Part shown: one piece after another, positions 24,342-30,946 of the stretch
Layout: every line of letters begins with the position of its first letter
Numbering within the stretch: the stretch's first letter is position 1
NCBI RefSeq assembly: GCF_000337515.1
Contig: NZ_AOIQ01000005.1
Span: forward strand, 1-33,533
Length of the DNA stretch: 33,533 nt
Source: Halovivax asiaticus JCM 14624
GTDB lineage: Archaea; Halobacteriota; Halobacteria; Halobacteriales; Natrialbaceae
Direction: 5' to 3'
Notes under the pieces: generated by a model
Database searches by the model: none
What the model saw: the letters and a program-made list of their open reading frames with translations, nothing else
Told to the model about the DNA's origin: nothing
Position numbers and translations under genes: made by a program

Positions 24342-25458
24342 GGCTCACCAGGGCTGCATCGAGGGCAGGAATGTTTATTTCCGTCATCTGTTCGACGTAG
24401 CCCCAGTCGTTTTCGGTCCACGTTTCGGTCGTTCCCGCAGCCGGCGAGACCGCTTCTATCGACGTCGCATCGCTGTTTTCGACGATCGTGCGAGCAAGCC
24501 TGTTCGATTCGAACTGGTCGTACAGGACCGTCTCGATCCCGTTCGAATCGACGAACTCGATGGTCTCCGCGATTTCCGACTGACTGGGGGAGTGGTCCGG
24601 AGAGATTCCCGTCGGCGTGTGCAGGACGAACCCGTACCGGTCCTGCAAATATCGGAACGAATCGTGGCTCGCGAGCACGCCGACTGGTCGATCGGTATCC
24701 GAGACGACCGTCCTGAATTGCTGGTCGAGATCGTCCAATCGGTCGGTGTATGCTACGGCGTTCTCCCGAAACGACTCCTCGTGGTCGGGTTCGACCCTTG
24801 CGAGTCCGTCGGCGATCGTTTCGACCATCCCCGTGGCCCTGACAGGGTCTACCCAGGCGTGGGGATCGTACCGGCCGTGATCGTGCTCGTCGTGTGTGTC
24901 GCTTCCCTCGTCGTGATGGGCTTGCTCTCCATCGTGATCGTGTTCGTTTCCGTCGTGATGATCGCCTTCTTCGTTTTGGTGGTGTTCGGCCTCTTCGTCT
25001 TGGTGCTGTTCGTCTTCGTCGTGTTCCTCTTCCTCGTCGTTGTGTGTTCCCTGATGCTGTCCGTCCTCGTGTGTGACTTCGTGATCCGTCTTCAGGAGGT
25101 CGACGCCTTCAAATACGTTTACGAGGGTCACGTCGTCGTAATCACGTTCGATCACCTCGGCCGCGTCCTGTACCCAGGAGAACGCCGGCGAATCGACGTA
25201 GACGAACGCACGGGAGGTTCCAAGTTTCGTGATGAGGTCCGAACTCGGACTCCAGCCGTGGCCCATGTCGCCGACGTCGACTGGGGTTTCGAACGAGATG
25301 TGGTCTCCACCGACGATATCTGCCCAATCCTGAAGGGTGTAAAACGCCGCGTAGCCCCCATCTGATTCCTGGAGGTCGGCTTCGGAGAGACATCCTGCAA
25401 CGGCCGTTGCCACCGATCCGGCACCGATCGAGAGGATCGATCGTCGTGAACGGTCCAT
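24334..25458 (-). CDS. znuA: Metal ABC transporter substrate-binding lipoprotein (ZnuA-like) with His-rich loop
   Basis: This is the surface-anchored binding protein of the uptake system. The N-terminus has MDRSRRSILSIGAG and a lipobox ending at Cys23 (VAGC), consistent with Tat export and lipid anchoring. Metal-ligand candidates are His67 (MGHGWSPSSD), His200 (DPHAWVDP), His265 (ASHDSFRYL) and Asp314 (LYDQFESN), matching the family's positions. Between about residues 126 and 198 lies a flexible loop with 17 His and many Asp and Glu, the charged loop typical of zinc-binding ZnuA proteins, here very long. This favours zinc as the substrate. It is the first gene of the operon, with a TATA box and inverted repeat upstream. 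At 374 residues it is longer than manganese-type relatives because of the loop. Confidence 0.94.
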   Translation of the reverse strand: MDRSRRSILSIGAGSVATAVAGCLSEADLQESDGGYAAFYTLQDWADIVGGDHISFETPVDVGDMGHGWSPSSDLITKLGTSRAFVYVDSPAFSWVQDAAEVIERDYDDVTLVNVFEGVDLLKTDHEVTHEDGQHQGTHNDEEEEHDEDEQHQDEEAEHHQNEEGDHHDGNEHDHDGEQAHHDEGSDTHDEHDHGRYDPHAWVDPVRATGMVETIADGLARVEPDHEESFRENAVAYTDRLDDLDQQFRTVVSDTDRPVGVLASHDSFRYLQDRYGFVLHTPTGISPDHSPSQSEIAETIEFVDSNGIETVLYDQFESNRLARTIVENSDATSIEAVSPAAGTTETWTENDWGYVEQMTEINIPALDAALVSRD

Positions 25459-25481
25459 ACATCACCGTCGATCGACTCCGT

Positions 25482-25487
25482 AAAAAG
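25482..25487 (-). promoter_or_regulatory. TATA-like element of the znuACB operon
   Basis: The minus strand reads CTTTTTA-like sequence 24-29 bp before ATG 25458. It lies directly next to the AT-rich inverted repeat at 25492-25518. Confidence 0.5.
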
Positions 25488-25491
25488 TGTT

Positions 25492-25518
25492 ATTATTATC
25501 TACTCCATTTTTAATAAT
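25492..25518. promoter_or_regulatory. Putative metal-regulator operator (7-bp inverted repeat) upstream of znuA
   Basis: ATTATTA (25492-25498) and TAATAAT (25512-25518) are exact reverse complements with a 13-bp spacer. They sit immediately upstream of the TATA-like element, where a DtxR- or Fur/Zur-type repressor or an activator could act. The arms are AT-only, so chance remains possible. Confidence 0.4.
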
Positions 25519-25647
25519 CTCTGCTATCGAGATCGGGGATGTTGTTAATACTGGGTCGAATTACTGGACGGCGCCACCGAGAATAGCAGATGAAAACCAA
25601 CGACCGAATCAGACCCCAGATCGAGTCGAGATGCGGAGTGCCAACCG

Positions 25648-26130
25648 TTACGTTCCACCGGTGACGTCGATCGACGCAGCATCCGTCAATGATTGAAGCC
25701 GCTTCGGGTCGATCGAGAAGACAGCCGACGGTGTTCCTGCAGCGGCCCACACCGTCCCGTAGCCGAGGAGGCTTCGATCCATGACGATCGGTACGGCCGT
25801 ATCGTGACAGATCGGCGGAACGCCCCCGATCACCCAGCCAATTGCCTCACGGATTCGGTCCGGATCGGCCATCTCGACCGAAGAAGCAGGAGATTCGAAG
25901 TAGTCACCGAGCGCCGTTTCGTCGACGTTGTTTGCCCCACTCGTAATGCAGACGACAAGAACGCCGTCGACGTCGAATACGAGCGAACTGGCGATTTGCG
26001 CCTCGGTACAGCCGATCGCCGCTGCGGCGTCGGCCGCCGTCTTCGTCCCGTCGGGAAACTCGACGACGTCCGGATCGAGGTCGTAGGTCCGCTTCGCACA
26101 CTCGCGAAAGGACTCGGCGCGTTCGTGCAT
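25648..26130 (-). CDS. YbaK/ProX-type aminoacyl-tRNA deacylase domain protein
   Basis: This 160-residue single-domain protein (start MHERAESFRECAKRTYDL) has DVVEFPDGTKTAADAAAAIGC, then IASSLVFDVDG, VVCITSGANNVDETALG and the glycine-rich IGGVPPICHDTAVPIVMDR, ending with an AAGTPSAVFSI strand. These are the family's landmarks. Members hydrolyse mischarged tRNAs, such as Cys-tRNA(Pro) or Ala-tRNA(Pro), as trans-editing factors in the cytoplasm. The Lys that is usual in the KTLVF/KSLVF strand and needed in YbaK is Ser here (SSLVF), so either catalysis differs or the subgroup does not use it. I used ATG 26130 over ATG 26151 because the family domain starts there and a TATA-like element fits. The specific substrate is unknown. 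Confidence 0.88.
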   Translation of the reverse strand: MHERAESFRECAKRTYDLDPDVVEFPDGTKTAADAAAAIGCTEAQIASSLVFDVDGVLVVCITSGANNVDETALGDYFESPASSVEMADPDRIREAIGWVIGGVPPICHDTAVPIVMDRSLLGYGTVWAAAGTPSAVFSIDPKRLQSLTDAASIDVTGGT

Positions 26131-26156
26131 GCGCCATGGAATCGGAGGCAATTCCC

Positions 26157-26166
26157 CTAATAGTAT
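26157..26166 (-). promoter_or_regulatory. TATA box of the YbaK-type gene
   Basis: The minus strand reads ATACTATTAG, 27-36 bp before ATG 26130. The spacing fits a leaderless start. Confidence 0.5.
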
Positions 26167-26233
26167 CGGCGAGCCCCGAACTCAGCTGACTAGCAGCCCC
26201 AACGCAGCCCACCAGTTCGGATCGATATCACGC

Positions 26234-26647
26234 TCACTCGGCCCAACTAACGTCGATGGCGAGTTCGTCGCGTCGATGGTACGTCGGTGAGGGCTCCCGA
26301 TCCACGGCGAACGGGTGCACTGCGACGACGAGTCGCCCCCTGGGTAGCGTGGCACGCAAGAGGACACCCATACTGGTGACGACGACGTATGGTGGTGCCG
26401 CGACGGGGGGTACCGACAGGTCGCCTCCAGCGATAGCGACGAGGTCCTCGAGGATTTGGGGAAGTTCGTCAATGACGTCGTGTTCGACGAGCGCCGCCCG
26501 AAACGGATCGACGACGTGATGGCGTTCTGTGACGGTGTCGGCCGGCCAGGTATCGACGGCCGCGTCGGCACTCGCCTCGATCATCGCGAGGACGTTTCCG
26601 TGGGCCGAGCAGAGTCGTGAGCGAACCGATTCGAGACTGTCCTCCAT
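26234..26647 (-). CDS. Conserved-looking hypothetical protein in the thiE-thiM operon
   Basis: I do not recognise this 137-residue protein. It appears mostly helical in the first 70 residues (SLESVRSRLCSAHGNVLAM; VVDPFRAALVEHDVIDELPQ) and beta-rich after that (YVVVTSMGVLLRATLP, GRLVVAVHPFAV). It ends DVSWAE, with no membrane segment or signal. The start at ATG 26647 lies 10 bp after the thiM stop, which strongly suggests cotranscription and a possible link to thiamine salvage. An alternative ATG at 26686 would overlap thiM by about 29 bp. The function is unknown. Confidence 0.72.
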   Translation of the reverse strand: MEDSLESVRSRLCSAHGNVLAMIEASADAAVDTWPADTVTERHHVVDPFRAALVEHDVIDELPQILEDLVAIAGGDLSVPPVAAPPYVVVTSMGVLLRATLPRGRLVVAVHPFAVDREPSPTYHRRDELAIDVSWAE

Positions 26648-26657
26648 CGATCCGGGG

Positions 26658-27491
26658 TTACAGCACCTGGTCGATTTGGTCTGCAATAGTCACCTCACGC
26701 ACCGTTTCCGGAGTCATCCCTGCGATCGTATCGAGGAAGGCGACGCGATAGCTTTCGGGGCCGTCGTGCTCCGTCTCGGCTGCGCGTTCGCCAGCGATCC
26801 CGAACGCCGTCGTTCCACACAGCGCGGCTTCGAACGTATCCTCGATGACTGCGTTGAACGTCGCGAGCGTCGCCCCGAGCACGCACCCGGTCCCGACGAT
26901 CGATCCCATGCGCTCGTGCCCGACACTGAGTTCGTAGGCCGCCTCGCCGGTCGCGACGACGTCGGTCACGCCCGACGCGACGACGGTCGTGTCCGCCGAG
27001 TCGGCGAGTGCGCGTGCGGTCGCCGCGATCTCGTCGTACTCGCCGACTGATTCGACGCCGGCGACGTCTGCTTCGACGCCGGCTAGTGCACTCACCTCGC
27101 CGTAGTTACCCTTGATCGCGGCGAAGTCGACCCGTTCGAGGAGGGTTTCGGCGTACTCGTCTCGCGTCGGTGTGGCGCCGACGCCGACCGGATCGAACAC
27201 GACCGGGACGCCCAGTTCGTTCGCCGCCCCACCGACCGCCACCATCGTCTCGACCTCCTGTGGCGATGCCGTGCCGATGTTCAGCAAGACGGCACTCGCG
27301 CCGTGAACCATCTCCTCGGCGTCACCCGGGGTATCAGCCATCACGGGCAGGCCGCCCCAGTGGAGGGTGACCTGGGCGACGTCGTTCATCGTCACTCGGT
27401 TCGTCAGGTGCTGGACGAGCGGGGACCCGTCGGCAATGGTCTGGAGCGCGTTCGCCAGCCCGTCCGAATCGATCGGGACGGAGTCAGACAT
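26658..27491 (-). CDS. thiM: Hydroxyethylthiazole kinase
   Basis: This enzyme phosphorylates 4-methyl-5-(2-hydroxyethyl)thiazole with ATP during thiamine salvage. The 277-residue protein has LVQHLTNRVTMNDVAQ near the N-terminus, GGLPVMADTPGDAEEM, VVFDPVGVGATPTR, IKGNYGEVSALAG (the family usually has GNxxE) and GSIVGTGCVLGATLA, which contains the conserved Cys of the anion-hole loop. The length fits the family. I chose ATG 27491 because MSDSVPIDSDGL leads into the family N-terminus; the longer open frame is Arg- and Thr-rich. Its start overlaps the end of thiE by 8 bp, so the two are translationally coupled. Confidence 0.95.
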   Translation of the reverse strand: MSDSVPIDSDGLANALQTIADGSPLVQHLTNRVTMNDVAQVTLHWGGLPVMADTPGDAEEMVHGASAVLLNIGTASPQEVETMVAVGGAANELGVPVVFDPVGVGATPTRDEYAETLLERVDFAAIKGNYGEVSALAGVEADVAGVESVGEYDEIAATARALADSADTTVVASGVTDVVATGEAAYELSVGHERMGSIVGTGCVLGATLATFNAVIEDTFEAALCGTTAFGIAGERAAETEHDGPESYRVAFLDTIAGMTPETVREVTIADQIDQVL

Positions 27492-28119
27492 TGGCAACCA
27501 CCTTGCCGAGTTGCTGTGTCGCTGCCGCTGGATCGTCCGCAGCCGTAATCGCACTGATGACGGCCACGCCCGTGGCTCCAGCGTCGACGACGTCGGCCGC
27601 GTTCGCCGGCGTGATCCCACCGATCCCGATGACCGGAATCGAGACGGCATCGGCGACGGCGGCGACCCCGTCCGGGCCGATTCCGTCTTTGGCTTCGTCG
27701 ACGTCTTTCGACGACGTTCCGTAGACAGCGCCCGTCCCGAGGTAGTCGGCGCCGTCTCGCTCGGCCGCGCGGGCATCGTCGACACGCCAGGCCGAACAGC
27801 CGACGATCGCGTCTTCCCCGAGAAGCTCTCGGGCCACTGCCACCGGCAGATCGGATTGCCCGAGGTGAACGCCGTCGGCGTCGATCGCCATCGCCAGATC
27901 GATGCGGTCGTTCACGATGAGTGGTACGTCAGCCGCGGCGGTACGTTCACGGAGTGCGCGCCCGAGTTCGTACCGTGAGCGGGCGGTCGTGTCTTTCTCG
28001 CGAAGCTGTACCACGTCGATCCCACCCTCGATGGCCGCCGAGACGACTTCCAGTGTCGATCGGTCTCCGGAAATCGACGCTTGGGTCACGAGGTAGGTCT
28101 CCCAGTTCGATGGCGTCAC
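27484..28119 (-). CDS. thiE: Thiamine-phosphate synthase
   Basis: This enzyme joins hydroxymethylpyrimidine diphosphate and thiazole phosphate to make thiamine phosphate. The 211-residue TIM barrel shows VQLREKDTTARSRYELG, LIVNDRIDLAMAI, DGVHLGQSDLPV, LGTGAVYGTSSKDV and VIGIGGITPANAADV, all of them ThiE landmarks for phosphate and magnesium binding. It is the first gene of thiE-thiM-unknown, and no other thiamine genes are in the window. No TPP riboswitch is recognisable in the 294 bp upstream, so control is more likely by a protein regulator. Identification is near certain. Confidence 0.96.
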   Translation of the reverse strand: MTPSNWETYLVTQASISGDRSTLEVVSAAIEGGIDVVQLREKDTTARSRYELGRALRERTAAADVPLIVNDRIDLAMAIDADGVHLGQSDLPVAVARELLGEDAIVGCSAWRVDDARAAERDGADYLGTGAVYGTSSKDVDEAKDGIGPDGVAAVADAVSIPVIGIGGITPANAADVVDAGATGVAVISAITAADDPAAATQQLGKVVANV

Positions 28120-28344
28120 GACCGTACGTGGAGCGTTCTGCTACAAAGTGACTTCGACGCTGGCCGGCGTGAACGGACCCACACTCCAGGACCGGATGTG
28201 GAACTCGTAATTGAAGCCAGTATCACGGCGCAAAAGAGTGATCGGGGCCAGCGCTGGAACCGATGGAGAGGCTCCCGGTTTGTCGGTCAAATACGGAGAA
28301 GTTCATCGAAGTGGAACGAATCCTTTCCCCATTCTATCTTCTAT

Positions 28345-28378
28345 TTGCACGATTCTAAAATATCTTTCCCTTGTGCAA
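28345..28378 (+). promoter_or_regulatory. dpsA promoter: TATA box flanked by TTGCAC / GTGCAA inverted half-sites
   Basis: A TATA-like CTAAAATAT (28355-28363) lies 51-59 bp before ATG 28414. TTGCAC (28345-28350) and GTGCAA (28373-28378) are exact reverse complements, 22 bp apart, bracketing it. Binding at these sites would block or alter TBP access. Confidence 0.4.
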
Positions 28379-28413
28379 CCATTAAGAGGAATGCGGGCCT
28401 ACTACGAGGTGAG

Positions 28414-28959
28414 ATGAGTACCCAGAAGACAGTCCGACAGCCGGCCGACTCGATCGAGGAGAACAGCCTGCGACTGGACACTGACCGGTCAGAGCAGATC
28501 GTCGACGCCCTCAACACGGAACTGGCGAACACGTACGTCCTCTATCACCAGCTGAAGAAGCACCACTGGGTCGTCGAGGGAGCAGAGTTCCTGCCGATTC
28601 ACGAATTTACGGAAGAGGCCTACGAACACGCGGAGGAGGGGGCGGATCTGATCGCCGAACGCGCACAGGCACTCGGTGGCGTACCCGTCTCCGGGCCCGC
28701 CGAGCAGGCCGACCGTGCCACCGTTTCGTTCGAGGGAGAAGACGTCTACGACGTTCGAACGATGCTCGAGAACGACCTCGAGATGTACGGTCACATCATC
28801 GAATCGATGCGCGATTCCATCGAGCTCGCCGAGAACCTCGGCGACTTCGCGACGGGTGAGATTCTCCGAGAGATCCTGGTGACCGTCGAGGAAGACGCCC
28901 ACCACGTCGATCACTACCTCGAAGACGACACCCTCGTCCTCGAGGAAGCGACCCACTGA
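28414..28959 (+). CDS. dpsA: DNA-protecting ferritin-like protein DpsA
   Basis: This is a Dps/ferritin-superfamily protein that oxidises Fe(II), stores iron in a 12-subunit shell and limits oxidative damage. The 181-residue sequence has NTYVLYHQLKKHHWVVEG, then EFLPIHEFTEEAYEHAEEGADLI broken by the ferroxidase Asp/Glu positions, ERAQALGGVPVS, and a C-terminal helix with VEEDAHHVDHYLEDD, as in haloarchaeal DpsA. The disordered N-terminal 25 residues are acidic-polar. The start at ATG 28414 follows a GAGGTGA only 1 bp away, which is too close for a normal Shine-Dalgarno contact. The 294-bp upstream region holds the likely promoter. It is a single-gene unit, divergent from thiE. Confidence 0.94.
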   Translation: MSTQKTVRQPADSIEENSLRLDTDRSEQIVDALNTELANTYVLYHQLKKHHWVVEGAEFLPIHEFTEEAYEHAEEGADLIAERAQALGGVPVSGPAEQADRATVSFEGEDVYDVRTMLENDLEMYGHIIESMRDSIELAENLGDFATGEILREILVTVEEDAHHVDHYLEDDTLVLEEATH

Positions 28960-29081
28960 GGATCGAACGACGTCACATCACGACGTTCTTCGGGTTTCTT
29001 CGAACTGCTGTCAAGAACGAGCAGCGCCGAGTCTCAATCGAGTGGGGACCGTCACACGAGGATCGAGCCGCTCGTCTGTCC

Positions 29082-29243
29082 CTAGCGGGACAGTTCGACG
29101 ACGAGGTCGGAGGAGATCCAGCCGTCTGCATTTCCGCGTTCGGTGAACACGCGACGGCCGGGTTTCGTTTCGTGGCAGGAGACGACGACTTCGGACTCCG
29201 TCGAAGGAGTATCCGTCGCCTGTCGTGAGTCGGGGGCATCCAT
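29082..29243 (-). CDS. Small haloarchaeal protein of unknown function
   Basis: This 53-residue frame starts MDAPDSRQATDTPSTESE. It continues with a compact C-terminal core: VVVSCHETKPGRRVFTERGN, then ADGWISSDLVVELSR to the stop. The core resembles small haloarchaeal proteins with a GNxDGWI-type motif, which I recognise as a pattern but cannot name. A single Cys is present, so no zinc site is indicated. A TATA-like element (29269-29280, minus strand) stands at leaderless spacing, and codon usage is normal. It lies between dpsA (convergent, 122 bp) and the macro-domain gene (divergent). Confidence 0.7.
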   Translation of the reverse strand: MDAPDSRQATDTPSTESEVVVSCHETKPGRRVFTERGNADGWISSDLVVELSR

Positions 29244-29268
29244 TGTCGTGTAGTCGATTAGGTCGGCC

Positions 29269-29280
29269 TAAATTCATAAG
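29269..29280 (-). promoter_or_regulatory. TATA box of the 53-residue protein gene
   Basis: The minus strand reads CTTATGAATTTA, 26-37 bp before ATG 29243. It is the most AT-rich point in the gap and fits leaderless spacing. Confidence 0.55.
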
Positions 29281-29528
29281 CGTTGCGTTCCACCGGGTCG
29301 ACCGCCGCCGCTTCGATCTGTGAAGCGGTCGGCCCAGCGTGTCCTCGTGAGTGTAGCGTTCTGGTGGGTGGACGACAGCAACTCGGGAGATTCGTGATCG
29401 CAACCGTCGAGTGTACGATTCGTCGCTACTCGCCGTCTGCGACAGCCTCGGCCGCCCTTACTGGTTGTGCGAGGTGGTGTGCTCCCGGTGGGATGAGATT
29501 TTTCGACTATGCGACCGACAGGGTGGAT

Positions 29529-30029
29529 ATGGAGCTCACTGTCGTCCAGGGGGATATCGCCGACCAATCCGCCGACGCGCTGGTGAATGCGGCGGGGACC
29601 AGCTTACGGATGGGGTCCGGTGTCGCGGGCGCGTTGCGCCGTGGCGCTGGCGGTGGCATCAACGACGCCGCGATGGAACAGGGACCGATCGATCTCGGGG
29701 CAGTCGCCGTCACCGACGCCTACGACTTGGACGCCTCGTACGTCATCCACGCAGCGGCGATGCCCCACTACGGGGACGGACGGGCCACGAAGGAGAGTAT
29801 TCGCTCGGCGACCCGGAACGCGCTCGAACGTGCGGACGATCTCGGCTGCGAGTCGATCGTGATCCCTGCACTGGGCTGTGGTGTCGCGGGCTTCGATCTG
29901 GCGGCGGGTGCCGGCCTCATCGCCGACCAGATTCGCGACTACGATCCCGAGACGGTGTCGGACGTCCGCCTTATCGCGTTCAGCGACGAGGAGTACGAGA
30001 CGATTCGGGCGGCCGTGGCGGAGCGGTAG
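29529..30029 (+). CDS. Macro domain protein (ADP-ribose binding/hydrolase fold)
   Basis: The 166-residue protein is a single macro domain: VVQGDIADQSADALVNAAGT at the start, MGSGVAGALRRGAGG as the ADP-ribose-binding loop, VIHAAAMPHYGDG, and IVIPALGCGVAGF as the second binding loop. Macro domains bind ADP-ribose and related ligands and may remove ADP-ribose from proteins or hydrolyse O-acetyl-ADP-ribose. The usual GGGVA of the first loop is GSGVA here. I chose ATG 29529 because the fold starts at once. GTG 29523 and ATG 29493 are in-frame alternatives, and a GATTTTTCG element near 29498 is at leaderless spacing for 29529. No ADP-ribosyltransferase is nearby. Confidence 0.92.
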   Translation: MELTVVQGDIADQSADALVNAAGTSLRMGSGVAGALRRGAGGGINDAAMEQGPIDLGAVAVTDAYDLDASYVIHAAAMPHYGDGRATKESIRSATRNALERADDLGCESIVIPALGCGVAGFDLAAGAGLIADQIRDYDPETVSDVRLIAFSDEEYETIRAAVAER

Positions 30030-30109
30030 GGACTCGAACGTCGACGGAAAACGGCGTCCCGTCGAAACTATTAAACCCCAAGACACGCTATTTGTAAGCG
30101 AAGTTCAAA

Positions 30110-30135
30110 TTCAACCTTTTTCACAAATCTTTTCC
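30110..30135 (+). promoter_or_regulatory. T-rich stretch between macro-domain and methyltransferase genes
   Basis: Two T runs (about 30117-30121 and 30130-30134) lie 80-105 bp after the macro-domain stop and 27-45 bp before ATG 30162. They could terminate the upstream message (archaeal poly-U type) or act as the TATA region of the methyltransferase gene. The sequence does not decide. Confidence 0.3.
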
Positions 30136-30161
30136 GGCAGCGACGGCTCCCCTCGAACCCG

Positions 30162-30887
30162 ATGTCAGAGACGTTCGACAACACCATCGACTGGGAGGGG
30201 TACTGGACGGAATCTGCGGACGTTACTGCGGACGACGCCAACGGAAGCGTCTATCAGGCGGAAGTGGCCGACGCAGTCTTCGGGTTCGTGGCCCAGCGGG
30301 AGACGCCCGATCGGTGTGCGGACGTCGGTTGCGGCGGCGGTGCCCTCGCGGCCCGACTCGCCGAGCAGTATCCCGAAACGACCGTCGTCGGCTACGATGC
30401 GGCCGAGTCGGTCGTCGAACGCAACAGCGAGCGAGTGCGAGTACGCGGTCCGGATAACGTTCGTTTCGAGCGAGTGAAACTTCCTGACTTCGATCCGGAC
30501 GAACCGTTCGACCTCGTCACCTGCTTTTTCACCTTGTGCTACGTCGCCGACGTGGAACGGGCGTTGACGAGCCTCTACGACGCCGTGGTTCCGGGTGGTT
30601 ACCTCCTTTTTACGTACCACAATCGCCTCGCCAGTTCGCTGTTCCAGGACATCGCCGCGTCCCCGGAGGACTTCCTCGACGAGTCCTCCGCGTGGAGCCC
30701 GAACACGTTCCCCGAGCGCTTCCAGTTGGTGATCGACGGTGAAAACCTCCTCTCCTACGACCGGATCGAGAACGTCCTCGGCGTCAGGCCCCGAAGTCTG
30801 TGGTCGACGGTCGACGGCGTCGAACGGTACGGGGCGTGGCGACAAAATCCGCTCGTCTACGTGCCGAACCCCGCGAGTGACGAGTGA
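30162..30887 (+). CDS. Class I SAM-dependent methyltransferase
   Basis: This 241-residue protein has the Rossmann-type SAM fold. Motif I is CADVGCGGGALAARL (about residues 47-61), the acidic end of strand 2 is TTVVGYDAAESVVERN, PFDLVTCFFTLCYVADVE holds motifs II-III, and PGGYLLFTYHNRL is the post-motif strand. The C-terminal third (FPERFQLVIDGENLLSYDRI...GVRPRSLW) is a cap that may set the substrate, which is unknown. The start at ATG 30162 (MSETFDNTIDWEGYWTE) resembles haloarchaeal relatives in which WxxYW precedes the fold. It is convergent with purM, with 59 bp between the stop codons. Confidence 0.9.
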   Translation: MSETFDNTIDWEGYWTESADVTADDANGSVYQAEVADAVFGFVAQRETPDRCADVGCGGGALAARLAEQYPETTVVGYDAAESVVERNSERVRVRGPDNVRFERVKLPDFDPDEPFDLVTCFFTLCYVADVERALTSLYDAVVPGGYLLFTYHNRLASSLFQDIAASPEDFLDESSAWSPNTFPERFQLVIDGENLLSYDRIENVLGVRPRSLWSTVDGVERYGAWRQNPLVYVPNPASDE

Positions 30888-30946
30888 TCGACCTCCGACG
30901 ACTCAATGGCGCACCGGCCGCGTCCCGGGACGAGCGACGTCGTCCC

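Noticed and set aside
24592..25365. Plus-strand frame of 257 codons with long Val/Leu/Phe-rich stretches that looks like a membrane protein
   Set aside because: It is antisense to the His/Asp/Glu-rich loop of the binding protein. CAC, GAC and GAG codons read backwards give Val and Leu codons, so the hydrophobicity is an artefact.
28120..28413. Possible TPP riboswitch upstream of thiE
   Set aside because: I looked on the minus strand for the conserved thi-box segments and saw none.
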